From Strongylocentrotus droebachiensis (Eukaryota; Echinodermata; Echinoidea; Camarodonta; Strongylocentrotidae), in the NCBI GenBank assembly GCA_035222895.1, contig JAVYIG010006800.1, positions 47,584 to 111,583 on the forward strand: a stretch of 64,000 bases of DNA, written 5' to 3'. Shown here piece after piece: positions 12,170-23,447 of this stretch. A program made the translations under genes and the position numbers. The stretch's first letter is position 1; each line of letters begins with the position of its first letter. Under the pieces are notes generated by a model. The model searched no databases and had not been told where the DNA came from. It saw only the letters and a list, made by a program, of their open reading frames with translations.

Positions 12170-13669
12170 TTGCCGACTACTTTAGTCGAGCAGAAGATTG
12201 TGTCGCTAAATAGACAAATAAAAATGTTAAAAATGGAAAATTAAACCCGTGTATATTTTGGCTCAAAACTATATTATCCGTTTAATGAATTAAAGACTGA
12301 AGTCTTTCATTCAAAAGGGTGATTGATACACCAAATTATATAGCACAACTTGATATTTACAAATCAAGGGTCGAAGGGTCAACAAATCAAATTTGCATAT
12401 ATTTTCCGAACTACATGTACCCGAATTCAAGCAACGAATTTACAAATTAGGCATAGGAATTTTAGGAAGCCTGCTAAAGGATTATGACCATGAAACTTTC
12501 AGCGATTTCTATTGATTTACCGATTATGCTATGGGTCTGGTTTGTATAAGTGTGTGTTTATTCAGCAAATGAACAAACTGACACAAACAGACATTTTAGA
12601 AAACTTAACCGGGAATTTACCCAAGTGACTTTCTAAAACTAAACGCAACCCTATTTATAACTATGATTGATACAAATGCTTTATCAAAAAATGTAAGCAA
12701 TACTGAACAGAGGAAATATGTGTTATTAACTCATATAGTCGTTTTAAAATGGAAGGGGTTGTACAGCTAAAAAAAAAAAAGCAGCCGCACATATTTTTTA
12801 TAACCCTACACTTTTTGCCTTTTAAAGCTTATCTGCCATAGTTTACAGGAGGGATTAGACCGCCCTGCAAGGTCACTGGACAGGTGGTTATCTCATCAAC
12901 TCAGCTCTCAGTTAACATAAGAAAAAGAGGATCATGGGGGACCAATGGTCACCGATTAGGCATTGTTTGTTATATAGAGGGCGCAAGTAGCTACAAGTAG
13001 TGCAGTGGGCCTTTAAAAACTGATCTCTTGCATGGATATAAATACTCTCCTTTTTTCTAAAATGTTGTTTTAAAGATTCCTTGTTAAAATTGATGAAACC
13101 CACTTCGGCCTATTACTCTTCAAGCCCATTCACCGTTGATAACGAATACAAAACAAATCGAGTCACATATTAAACAGAATAAATTAAATTGTTTTAAAAT
13201 TAATCTGCACATTTCGGAGAACATAATCATGATCGAATCTCTTTTATTCTATTTTGTTTATACATTGCGCCGACTGAAAGGCGCTTGTTTCAGGACAGAT
13301 AAAATTGGTGGAGAAGTTGCTCGACTTTGAAGTTTTAATATTCCAAAGTCAAGCCTGAAAAATGAGAAATAATACCACTTGATGTAATTATTAGTTGAAT
13401 CTACATTATTTTGTAGGCTATCCCTCTTGAATGAATTTTGCGCCTTTTCAGAAGCACTTCTTTCTTTCTTTTTCTCGTACAATGAGACGCTTATACCCGA
13501 CTCAAAGTCTCACTGCAAACTTTTAAATTGAAATGTTTGTCTAACACGTGTATGCAGGGTTCTTTTAGGAAAATGACTGTCATGACTCGATACTTATTTG
13601 GAAAATATCTATTTCGGGAATTCTGTTTGGAGCAAGAAGAGCGTTGACTCATAATGCTTAAAAGCACAG
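12170..13669. other. No gene recognised (5' side of SMIM13-like gene)
   Basis: This is upstream of the minus-strand SMIM13-like start, so its promoter and any 5' UTR exon should be here, but no TATA or initiator stands out. No other exon was recognised. Confidence 0.4.
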
Positions 13670-14587
13670 GGGGCCGTTTCTCGAAACCGTCATAACTACA
13701 AGATCAACGACATCTCGCCACTGTCACGCAACTTGTCAGCTATTGTGTTTCACAAAGCCGTCTTTGCCAAGATCAGCGACAACTTTCGCGACAGTGAGTT
13801 GTCACTGCTCCGACCCGTCATATCTTTTTAATTGCTGTAAAGCACCATCACAAGTCAGTTTGTTGCTATTCCATGGGCCGCGAAATGTACGATTAGTTTC
13901 ACTATAATTTTGAGAAGAATATAGACGAGTTCGGTACGTAATTCTCTGGGATGCGAAATGCAAATGTAAAAAAGTGATAATACAAATTATACAGAAATTG
14001 TTAAAAGCTGAATATAAACATTAAATCACAAATCATTAAACTATAACATATAAATAAAAGAGATAAGAATGTTACACACCGTTGTCCATAGTCGATCCAT
14101 AGTCTTTCTTAGGATACCATCATACCTTTGGGGCCTATGTGCATTATTATTCCCTCTCTAATTACTTCTTCCAAATTATATTTTCAATATCAAATCAATT
14201 ATATAACGAATATTTATGAGACTCTAGAATAAAAACTGGCTGAAAAAGGGGTATTTTGCCTAAAATTCCTCCTCACAATAAACAAAAAAAGTACGTATTG
14301 ATAAACTATCACATTACGGTATCCTTCAACTATTTTTTGAATAGACTGTCGAAAAAAAAACACTCACCGGTTTTTCTTCAATTTAAGAATCTTTACAGAA
14401 ATATGCAAATCGTTTGATGATCTACATTTGATAATGACACTGTTTATTATTTATTTTAGGAGAATTTATATGTATATATTTATTTTTGAACAATTTTAGC
14501 CCCAAAACTTGTTTTGGGTTATTCTTGATAAATCAAATGGATCGTGACAAAGACTATGTTCTTGGGCTGCTAGTATTGCGATATATC
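13670..14587. mobile_element. Left part of older CAG-flanked element, split by the 33-kb insertion
   Basis: The end GGGGCCGTTTCTCGAAACC is preceded by CAG (13,667-13,669). Its inverted partner GGTTTCGAGAAACGGCCCC ends at 48,038 and is followed by CAG (48,039-48,041). The resemblance goes deeper: GTTTCACAAAGCC lies 77-80 bases in from each end. Removing the 33-kb element and one target copy leaves ~1.03 kb. Two 131-bp copies with the same type of ends and the same CAG flanks sit at 49,266 and 58,757, which supports the family. Confidence 0.7.
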
Positions 14588-14593
14588 GATATC
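14588..14593. repeat. Target-site duplication, left copy (GATATC)
   Basis: GATATC immediately before the terminal TATGGGCGG is identical to GATATC at 47,929-47,934. Because it is a palindrome, a slightly longer inverted repeat is an alternative reading. The 6-bp length suits the transposase type. Confidence 0.75.
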
Positions 14594-14778
14594 TATGGGC
14601 GGCCATACGGGCCAATATCAACAGTCACAAAAACAAACAAAGATGCATACAAACAAACAAAGAAGCATACAAACAAACAAAGGACAGAGCAAAATAGACA
14701 AAGTACCCAGAAGAAAGGACCAATTAACAAAGAATAAATCAAAGGTCAGAGCAAAATAAAGTACAGGTCAGAAGAAAC

Positions 14779-15225
14779 AGAGGGCGTTTTGGTTTACGGT
14801 AAGCAAATAGACATCAAGCACGAAAACGAGAAAGGACAAACTCAAAAGGACATCACATCATCTACGAACTGACCCTCAAAGGACAACAGAGGGCGTTTTG
14901 GTTAACGGTAAGCAAATAGACATCAAGCACGAAAACGAGAAAGGACAAACTCAAAAGGACATCACATCATCTACGAACTGACCCTCAAAGGACAACAGAG
15001 GGCGTTTTGGTTTACGGGTAAGCAAATAGACATCAAGCACGAAAACGAGAAAGGACAAACTCAAAAGGACATCACCTCATCTACGAACTGACCCTCAAAG
15101 GACAACAGAGGGCGTTTTGGTTTACGGGTAAGCAAATAGACATCAAGCACGAAAACGAGAAAGGACAAACTCAAAAGGACATCACCTCATCTACGAACTG
15201 ACCCTCAAAGGACAACAGAGGGCGT
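14779..15225 (+). repeat. Subterminal 109-bp tandem repeats (4 units)
   Basis: Units start near 14,779, 14,888, 14,997 and 15,107 (period 109-110), each beginning AGAGGGCGTTTTGG and ending GACCCTCAAAGGACAAC. A partial fifth start lies at 15,217. The inner two units share CACCTC where the outer two have CACATC, and the same two-plus-two pattern appears in the right arm. Subterminal arrays like this often bind the transposase; that role is inference. Confidence 0.92.
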
Positions 15226-15346
15226 CCTCGAGGTTTTTTTCTTTTTAATCTAGGGCCTACTCCAATACGCTGTAGGTCGATACAACAAATATGCATGCAT
15301 GGGCTGGCCGGACTTATACCGAAAGCATCTCATTTTATATTTTAAT

Positions 15347-15578
15347 ATGGATACTGTCACTGATAATATAAGACAGCGTGTTTCTCGGCTGATTTCAGAT
15401 ATAGAAAGTGGGCTAGAGATGAATATACCGGTAAATCTTGATACGATCAACTACAGGCTCGACAGTCTGTGTAGAGATTTAGATCTACTACATTTTCACG
15501 ATGGCCTCCCGCGTTGCCTATGGTGACATTTCAAATGCCCTGCTGTCTGCCAGACAAGTCTTGGAGTTCATGAGTTAG
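15347..15578 (+). pseudogene. Broken N-terminal extension of transposase exon 1
   Basis: The frame from ATG 15,347 (MDTVTDNIRQRVSRLISDIE...) looks like the helical N-terminal region of related transposases, but it meets an in-frame TGA at 15,524-15,526. A protein-like stretch, ISNALLSARQVLEF, lies in the +1 frame from ATG 15,501 until TAG at 15,576. The original frame then resumes into the conserved part. This suggests a compensated pair of indels or an unrecognised splice. The right arm shares both breaks, so they predate arm duplication or homogenisation. Confidence 0.5.
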
Positions 15579-15589
15579 ATGCCGCTGTA

Positions 15590-15719
15590 ATGAGCCAGGA
15601 AAGCGAATCAACTGGATCTCGTTTTCAGCCTGATACAAATCCAGCTGGGGGTGCAGGCGGAGTGGGAAGACCAAAATTTGACATCTCGGAGGAACAGATT
15701 CGCTTCTTCGACTTCGCAG
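15590..15719 (+). CDS. IS3EU-like DDE transposase, exon 1
   Basis: First exon of a five-exon gene (15,590-15,719, 19,690-19,863, 28,563-28,755, 30,741-31,290, 32,110-32,337; 1,275 nt, 424 residues). Phases agree at every junction and introns are GT..AG. The protein has a linker with GVGRPKFDISEEQIRFF, a helix-turn-helix (~32-75) and an integrase-fold catalytic core with D159 (WHIDG), D216 (RSDHGGEN) and E253 (RIERLW), 36 residues between the last two. It would excise and insert the element by a DDE reaction in the nucleus. The start is the first ATG after the in-frame stop at 15,524, and a longer N-terminus is possible. This exon lies inside the terminal inverted repeat and is duplicated at the other end. 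Confidence 0.8.
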
Positions 15720-15860
15720 GTAACTTAAGACTCTAACTTTTTTGTTAGGCCTAACTGTTAGACTCTAACGTTAACTTAGATCTAGACTAACTGTTAGATC
15801 TAGTCTAGATCTAGATCTAGATCTAACAGTTAGATCTAGACCGAATTTTCGGCAATCCTA

Positions 15861-16038
15861 TACTTTAGTGTGTTTTATTATTTTGGGTTTCTATTCTAAC
15901 TTCAGTTAAGAGCTCTAGAGTCTAGACCTAGACCTAGATCTACGTGCATATCATAGGGTTAGGGTTAGGGTAGGGTTAGGGTTAGGCTAGGGTTAAACTG
16001 AAGTTAGAAACCCAAAATAATAAAACACACTAAAGTAT
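15861..16038. repeat. Foldback with telomere-like repeats in its loop
   Basis: Arms TACTTTAGTGTGTTTTATTA...AACTTCAGTT and the inverted AACTGAAGTTAGAAACC...CACTAAAGTA are ~40 bp and almost perfect. The loop holds several TTAGGG-type hexamers (15,954-15,993), the telomere repeat of many animals. The same structure is in the right arm (telomere-like part at 46,541-46,584). Confidence 0.85.
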
Positions 16039-16464
16039 AGATCTAGGATAACCAAATTTTCCGTTTATTTCGTTCGTTAAGCCTCTTATTTGGGTAGGGT
16101 CGGCTCTCTCTTTAAAGACGGAAGCCGACTAGGTCTAGGGTCTATAGACCCCTCTACGCATTCCCTTGCTAACACCATGGCCATTTAGACCTAGTAGATC
16201 TAAAGTTAGGGTGTCTGAACGATTTTTCAATTTTCAATTTGGGATTGTTTTTCACCATTTTTGTTGGATATTTGAATAAAAAATGTAATCAGAATAGTCT
16301 AGACCTAGATCTAATAGTAATACATTTCAAATTTCAAGACTCACCAATGTTTCTATCAAAAGATACAGCCCCTCAAAAACTCTGCAATATTCATAGCATT
16401 TTGGTCAGAATGGACAAAAAAGTGGTTCACGTCAAGTTATAATTTTTGCTCAAAAGTTGTAGGT

Positions 16465-16760
16465 CTACAGCACGATATGCAAAACGTGGATTAAGGGTAT
16501 TTTCAAACTGAAATCCCTTGGGACTAGAGAAAAAATAAGCGCATGGATATATTCCTTACAGCTGGCCCAACTTATCCCTCGGGGGCTCACTTCATGAAAT
16601 TGGTAAATCTCCAAGTTACCATGGAAACAATGTTTAAATCGCTGTTTTAAGCAAGATATTTTGACAATTTTGGGGGTGAGCCCCTTTGCGGAATGTGGAG
16701 AAAAACCTGCTCTTTCATATGACACCTCACTTATTGAGTATCACCTTCAGGATCACGAGA
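16465..16760. other. Open 86-codon frame in the inverted repeat, not supported as a gene
   Basis: A minus-strand frame of 86 codons (16,465-16,725) is preserved in the right arm (45,809-46,075, plus) with changes only near its end. Composition and sequence match no family I recognise, and preservation is explained by arm identity. I describe it as non-coding arm sequence. Confidence 0.35.
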
Positions 16761-17208
16761 TATATTGGTTTGAATCTCATTTTGGTAATAAAATCATTGA
16801 CCAAGTTTGCATGAGCGCGCAATGCACATGGACTACATAGGGATGAGTGCAATCTCTATGGGGAGGATTTTAGCACACAAAACTGAGTGCGCGATCAGAC
16901 ACCCTACATTTAGACTCTATGGCCATATTTTTATGCCCCGAAAATCCCCCCAAATGTCATTTTACCTCGTGCATGTTATATTGTAAATTAGGCCTAGAAT
17001 CTAGATCTAGAGTCTAGGCTATAAATAATAGACTCTAAATCAGTTCCACTTACCAACTTGACTGAAATAATCTGTTTAGAGGTCTAATTGTACCTTTTTA
17101 GGAAATTATGGGTCAAAATCGAAATCCATGTTGAAAAAGATTTGTCTGCACCCCCCCCCCCCCTTTACGTCAATGCTGGTCACCATTATGTACCAATATT
17201 TGGTTCGC

Positions 17209-17579
17209 ACAGGTGCGTACGCAGGGGGTGGGGTTAAACCCCCCTCCCCTTGAGTTTTTTTTATGTGTATGTTTTTGGGGAAAACCCCCCCGCCCCCTTT
17301 TAATTTTTTTTTTTAAATAAAAATATTTAAAAAAAAAATTAAAAAATCCTTAAAGATGACCTTACCACCCCCCTCCCCCCCCCCCCCTCCCCCAATGGAA
17401 CGGAATGTCGATGGGTCAAAATTTCAAATTTCGGGACCCCCCCCCCCCCCCCAAAAAAAAATGTCCTCTTACCCCCTCCCTCGCTTATTCAGCGGCTGGC
17501 TGAGTCGTTGTGATTTTTTGGGGACCCATTTGTTTCAAATTTGGGCCCACCCCCTAAGAAATCCTGGATCCAGGCCTGA
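17209..17579. mobile_element. G/C-run element nested in the arm
   Basis: Starts near GCACAGGTGCGTACGCAGGG and ends near AAATCCTGGATCCAGGCCTG, with long C runs and an AT-rich core. The right arm carries the same element (44,953-45,330), so it entered before the arms were duplicated or homogenised. A related CAGGGGCGGATCCAGGATTT start occurs at 21,285. Confidence 0.55.
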
Positions 17580-17843
17580 GATCTAGATCTAGACCTCCGA
17601 TTATAGAGGGGAACGTCAACAAATGTCAGTTTTACTGAAGAAATGACCCATATCAGACAGTTATATCAATTTTATCAATGGATATTTTTATAATAGCGAT
17701 ACGCGCATATCGTAGAAATATTGTGAGAGGATGAGAAAGCGTGTTTTTTTTTTTTTTTGTAGGGGTGAGAAGACATGAGCCCCTGAACGCTGACGTACTG
17801 ATGGGGGGGGGGGTAGGGGGTTATTTGTTATTCGATACCAGTG

Positions 17844-19101
17844 CAGGGGTCTTGTTAATTATTTTTGAAGGAGGTAATTTGAATTTTATAGGAGGTACCA
17901 TCACTGCGAGGGAGCGAAGCGACCGAGGGGGGGAGGGTGTGGGAGGGGGGTATCCCCCCTAGCTGCCACGGTAGGGACCTTTTGGGATTTTCCACTTAAA
18001 ATCGTGCAATCTGGTGCATACCTAAGAAGAAAATTTGTAGTTATCTTTCCTACCTTGTATTACACATATATAATAAACACACATATTGTTCATGTTTAAT
18101 ATTACATGAACAATCATAACTCATAAGAAAAGTTATTAAGTTGATAATTATTTATCACTTTGTACCATTACTTTGTAATTTTTAATTAAACTGAGATGAT
18201 GTACCATACTCAATCTTTCTACATCATGATTTGTTGAATACATGTACAGTATTTAAATACTTGTGACTTTTATTTGGCTCCCCATATGAATTCTCATTTA
18301 ATTATTTTTTTTTGACATGAAATTATTGAATACATTTAAGAATTTACTTCAGTTCCTGTTTTCATTTTATAATGTTATATCACTGTTTTTCCTGACAAAG
18401 TGAAGACACTGTATATTTGTTTATTCAACTTTTTTAAGGAAATAAGTTATGTGCGATCGGAAGTTAGTTTTGAATATTCGCGGAGCGCGAGCCTGCATAT
18501 ATCATGCAGGGAGGTGGATTCCACCTCCCTGTATCATGCGAGCTAGCTGCGGGGGTCCGCCGGGGACGGCCGTGGCCGGCCTAAACTCAGCCGAGTTCAA
18601 AACTCTGTTGCCGATTTGCGCATCTCAGAATCTAAAGTACGTTGTCTCTAGACATTGCACGCACATGTATAGGCCCCGGTTTCCGTGATCTTCAAATATC
18701 AAATCGGCAACGGATAGTTTGGTTACAGCGAGCTAGCTTCAGTTTTGTTATGATCAGTGTGCATCGTCTTCTCGCGTGCACATCGGGATCGCAATGGGGT
18801 AGGGACGGGCGGGCTTGGCCGCCGCGCTGTGGGGGGAGAACTGCGATGTAACGTTAGATAGATAGGTCTAGGTAAGTACGGACGACGTCGCGTTCGTGAT
18901 CGTAAGGGATTTCGTCGACTGCGGCCGTGTATGTGCGGCACTAATTATATCTTGGACGAAATTAAGGAAATTTTGGATTAGCATTGATTTAGATCTACCT
19001 TCTGTGATTTTTGCAAGGTTTATTATAGGAATTATAGCCGGTAAGAAACGAGTGAATAGGCGGCAAGTTTTACCGGTTACCGGCTTTAAACGACAGCCCT
19101 G
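17844..19101. mobile_element. 1,258-bp insertion present only in the left arm
   Basis: The right arm reads straight through ..CGATACCAGTGATTTAC.. at 44,675. The left arm has 1,258 extra bases between two copies of CCAGTG (17,838-17,843 and 19,102-19,107). The insertion starts CAGGGG and ends GCCCTG, giving short terminal inversions and a 6-bp target duplication. It contains a GAGGGAGCGAAGCGACCGAG block (17,907), a strong palindrome around GGAGGTGGATTCCACCTCC (18,510-18,528) and GC-rich DNA at 18,440-18,960. No transposase frame is recognised. It lies in transposase intron 1. Confidence 0.85.
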
Positions 19102-19689
19102 CCAGTGATTTACAAAAGGTTGCTGAAATGACATGATTTTACGGTATTTTTTCTCAATATTTTTGTAAGTCGTATAGAGGCTACCTTTTTTATGCGTTTG
19201 TTGGAAAATTAGAAATTCCCAAATTTACAGTCGGGCCAAAAATATGCTTATTTAGAAGCCTTCATGTCAGGGCCTGCAGAAACTTTTGGAAAAAAACTAT
19301 GTTACAGAGAAAAAGAAAGAAAGAGAGAGAAAAAAAATAAGTGACCTGCCAATGTCACAAACGAGGTATCAAAATATGCTAATCTGACCGTAATTAAATG
19401 CCCAACACCCAAAAGCTTAAGGGGGCTCTGCTGGGGCTTCCAAATGTTTTTGCTCATTACGCCACTGCCCCTGGAAGGTGAGCCCCCTGGAACGTTTGCC
19501 CCCCCCCCCCAATCCCAAACTGCTTCCGGCGCGCCTGCCTACAGTAATCCTAAACCTTAACCCTCACCCTAAAGTAACTTTTAATTGTTTTTATTTTTTT
19601 CTTCTCACCACTAAATAGTTAGCCTAGATTTAGCAGCAGTAATGAATCACACCCACTTCTTCATTCGTTTTGTTTTTTCTGCTGATCAG

Positions 19690-19863
19690 GAGAAATGAAC
19701 TGTACAGTGAAAGAAATTGGACAGTGTTTCAACGTCAGTGAGAGAACAATCAAGCGGCGCCTCAATACTATTGGCTTATCCATCAGAAGACTTTACAGTG
19801 AAATAGGAGATCTTGAATTGGATGACAGAGTTTCCTTCATTTTGCAAAATATGCCCAGGGCAG
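19690..19863 (+). CDS. IS3EU-like DDE transposase, exon 2 (helix-turn-helix)
   Basis: Acceptor CTGATCAG and donor GTAAGT bound the exon, which encodes residues 44-101. The segment EIGQCFNVSERTIKRRL is a clear helix-turn-helix, followed by GLSIRRLYSEIGDLELDD, the linker typical of this transposase family. It enters and leaves in phase 1, matching exons 1 and 3. It is single-copy, just inside the left inverted repeat. Confidence 0.85.
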
Positions 19864-19960
19864 GTAAGTGAACTATTATGTAAATAACTTGAGTACCACT
19901 AATGTCATGTGCATGCTAAGTGAAACTTGTTTTGTCTGTTAAATCCAGGTAAAATGCAAT

Positions 19961-20222
19961 TACAGTCAAACCTGTCCATAGCGACTACCCTAGGGAAACA
20001 CAAAAAGTGGCCTTTGTAGACAGGTGGTCTTTGTAGACAGGTTCCTTTAGTACATGATTCAATAAGAACATTTTTTCAAGGGATACCAGTAATGTGGCCT
20101 TTGTAGACAGGTTCCTTTAGTACATGATTCAATAAGAAACCATTTTCAAGGGAAACAACAAATGTGGCCTTTGTACAGGTTGTCTTTGTAGACAGGTGGT
20201 CATTAAAGCAGGTTTGACTGTA
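19961..20222. mobile_element. TACAGTCAAACCTG non-autonomous element
   Basis: Inverted ends TACAGTCAAACCTG and CAGGTTTGACTGTA bound sequence made of repeated GTCTTTGTAGACAGGT motifs. Sister copies of the family are at 55,003-55,175, 56,204-56,395 and 59,472-59,661. TA at each end suggests a mariner-type target. It lies in transposase intron 2. Confidence 0.75.
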
Positions 20223-21284
20223 CTGGATCGAGCTGATCAATCCTACTCTGAGGTCCGCATTTGACAGATTAAAGGTAAAGACCAGTAATGGTCATGCGAT
20301 TGCATTGTGAAAGAAACGTTGTGGAATCGATCAGAAAAGGTTGATCATCTAGCATCTAGCATCTGCAAGGTTCTGGTATCATCAAAATGATAAGAAATTT
20401 GGCCCATTCTTCGTAAAGTTACAAGCACTATATACACAGAAAGATGTATACGGGACTACCCTATATCTCTCACACGACCATGAGAGAAACAAATTTACCA
20501 AATATATGAATTAGTAGGCGGTTTCCCGGCAAATTTTTTATCATCATGTATTAGTCAAAACATATTCTTTCACATGATTGGTAATGAGAGCTTCCATTTC
20601 ATTTTTGAAATTGGGACGTTACCAATACTGGTATTTACCTTTAAAGGGCATATCTTCAGGTTTAAGGACATTACTAGTATTACTAGTACTCCACACATAT
20701 TTCCATTATTAAAGTCAGTAACGGTGTCGTACACAGACATCTTTGATTGGTGGGGTGAAATTGTCAGTTTCTCCCTGGGGGTTATAATGTGTGCATGTAT
20801 TAAAGTGTAAAGCCTGATTTAGAGTGGGGTCCAGGTTCTCGAGATTTAGCTATTTGGAACCTTTCAAAACAGCTGATATGCCTGGAAACTTTTCTGTTTC
20901 CTCAAACTCAGTTCCTTGGTTTCTCAAACTTGGTTTTGCCCAACTTGGATGGGTGCGCTTTGGGGGGGGGGGGGGGTGTTGTGGGCCCCAGCCACCCCCT
21001 TTGTGTATACCACTGGTCACTAATATTTGAATGTAATTGTTCTTCAATTTCAAAATATATCTTTCAGATGTTCCATTTTTAGCCTTCCCCAAATTCCAGT
21101 TATATGTTATTGTAAACACCAAATAACATGGTGTTCTGTATTCAATTCATTGCTGTGTAATAAATGTAATACCTACTTGTTTTGTTTTTCTTTTCCTTTT
21201 TATCTTTTACAATTTTTATTGTTTGTTCTTTTATGTGTGTGTGTGAAAACCTATCCTTTCGCCTCCTGTGGTTCACTCTCACTC
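20223..21284. other. Transposase intron 2, no gene recognised
   Basis: AT-rich intronic sequence with a G run near 20,962-20,977. No exon was recognised on either strand. Confidence 0.45.
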
Positions 21285-21500
21285 AGGGGCGGATCCAGGA
21301 TTTGCCGATAGGGGGGGCCTAAAATGTGAAAATCGCGCCGACCAATATCTCGCTCAGTGGGGGGGGGGGGGGGGGGGGGGGGGGTAGTGAGCATCATTTT
21401 TTTGGTATATGACCCCTAAAATGTGAAAATCGAGCCTACCAATATTTTGCTCTGTGGGGGGGGGGGGGGGGGGGGGTAGTATGCATAATTCATTTTTTGT
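21285..21500. repeat. CAGGGGCGGATCC repeat with long G runs
   Basis: Starts CAGGGGCGGATCCAGGATTT and contains two related blocks (AAAATGTGAAAATCG...CCAATAT) each followed by a G run (21,359-21,384 and 21,457-21,476). It looks like the end of an interspersed repeat. Run lengths are probably inexact in the assembly. Confidence 0.6.
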
Positions 21501-22782
21501 ATGTGACAAAAAAAAGCCAGGGGGGGGGCCTTTAATCTAGATCCATCTTGTGCACTACACTGTGCCTCGCCACAGATGGCGCTATTCCATAACATCCTCC
21601 TTTGTTTATAAAACAAGAGAATTTTAGATGCATTGACAAGATTAAACATCTTCATTTTAACTGAGTCCATTCCGTATTAACTGAGTCTGCCTGCCACTTG
21701 TCATTCAGTCCATTTTCTACTTTCATAAATGAATCCATGTGTTGGGTGTCCATGGTGATACCAAACATCGCAACGCTCACTGTTGAATTGATGAACGAAG
21801 CCTTGGCTATACGAATCGCGACAGCTGGTCTCTGTTGAATATGAGTTCTGTGGAAATTAACTGCTGTATCCGCTTCCTTGATATCAGCGACTGTTCGGTT
21901 CTTGCATGGATTATGCCCTCTTTATGCACTAGGGTCATTCCATGTCAAATCACCCAAAAAATCTGAAAATCTGAACCCGACCATTTTTTATTTTGATGAA
22001 ACTTTTTGTACTTGTTGAGTGTGATCTCACAGCACCAAATCCAAAATGTTAGGTCAATTGGGTGAGGGGTTTGGGAGATACGGCCAACCAAATTTTGAAA
22101 TATTTTCAAAAATGGGGGTGGCGGGCCTACCTTTGAACCCTTGTATTTCGGGACCTAATGGGTCAATCTTCACAAAATTTGTATTATTGGAAAGGGTATT
22201 CAATAAGGATTCCAAATCTGCCGCCATTTTGAAAATTCTTACATGTTGGGGTACTTTGACCTCTTGACCTAAGATTTGACCTTGAAATTGACCTTGTGGA
22301 TCACGTAACCTTGACAACATTTTTCATGAAATGCAATCTCTGACATGTTCACTTAAACATATAAAAGTTTCAGAGATATAATATTTTTTGTTTAGGAGCA
22401 ACAAGGATTGAAAGTATCCATACTTACAGATATTCACAATAAACCCTATTATAATGTATACAATACATGCAATATGCACAGTACAACATACATCTTCCAC
22501 ATGCTTTTTTGTTCTAAATGTCAGCAGTACTTGAATAGAAATAAAATGACAAGTTCATATAGGCCTAAAGGGTAAACAGGATGTAAGACTTTAGGCCTCC
22601 GAGTCGGTTCTAGGATAATTACCCCCCCCCCCCACCCCCCCCCCCCCCCCCCCCCCCCCCCCGAGGACAATTACCTCCGAGGACTATCACACCCAGAGGA
22701 CAATTAACCCCAGAAAATTACCTCCTAGGACAATCTATCCCCCCCCCCCCCCCCCCCCCCCGAGGACAATTCGTCGCCTGGC

Positions 22783-23041
22783 TGGCAGAAGGGCGTTACC
22801 TCAAATTTCAGGTCAATAATGAAACATTAAGCAAAAGGGCGTTATAGCACTAAATCGCCTCAAACTTTTATAAAACTGATTTATTTCCGAGAAAAGAATT
22901 GTGGCACAACATTTCTATTAGTCTTTATGTTTTAAACCAATTTTCGGGACGGAAAGCAGTTTAAATAAAAAACAAATCTTTTAATGCGAATAATTTGAAA
23001 AGTAGTTTTCGAGTCGCTCGCGCGCTTACGCCCTTCTGCCA
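22783..23041. mobile_element. 259-bp nested element with 6-bp CCTGGC duplication
   Basis: The ends TGGCAGAAGGGCGTTAC and CTTACGCCCTTCTGCCA are inverted copies, and CCTGGC flanks both sides (22,777-22,782 and 23,042-23,047). The core is AT-rich and non-coding. It sits at the centre of the foldback, between poly-C and poly-G tracts. Confidence 0.85.
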
Positions 23042-23447
23042 CCTGGCCGACGAATTACCCCTCCCCCCTGGAAAATTACCCCCCAAGGTAAATTACCTCC
23101 CCCAAAAAAAATCTGCTTTGATTAAAACCAACTTATTGTCAGGATGGACTTCCCCTTTAACGAATAAGGGGGGGGGGGGTAATTGTCTTAGGGTGTAATT
23201 GTACGGGGGGTAATTGTCCTCGGGGGGGAGGGACAGATTGTCCTAGAAGGTAATTTTCTGGGGGTAATTGTCCTATGGGTGTGATAGTCCTTGGGGGGTA
23301 ATTTTCCTTGGGGGGGGGGGGACATTTCCTGGGGGTTAGTTTTCCAGGGGGGGGGGGTAATTATCCTAGAACCGACTCAGAGGCCTAAAGCCATACATCC
23401 TGTTAACCCTTTAGGCCTATATGAACTTAGAATGGATATGCCTAGAA

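Larger units (their letters stand above)
14594..19472. repeat. Left terminal inverted repeat
   Basis: Pairs with 44,310-47,928. In order inward it has: the terminal TATGGGCGG; an (ACAAACAAAG)n stretch; 4 x 109-bp repeats; transposase exon 1; AGATCTAGATC-rich sequence; a foldback with telomere-like repeats; a GC-run element (17,209-17,579); a 1,258-bp insertion unique to this arm; and a final ~365 bp ending at CCACTGCCCCT. Transposase exon 2 begins ~220 bp inside the arm end. Confidence 0.9.

Noticed and set aside
16465-16725. 86-codon frame shared by both transposon arms
   Set aside because: Conservation follows from arm identity; sequence and codon use give no support for a protein.
22046-22320. 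73- and 88-codon frames in the foldback arms
   Set aside because: They are the same arm sequence read in opposite directions, preserved because the arms are copies; no family match.
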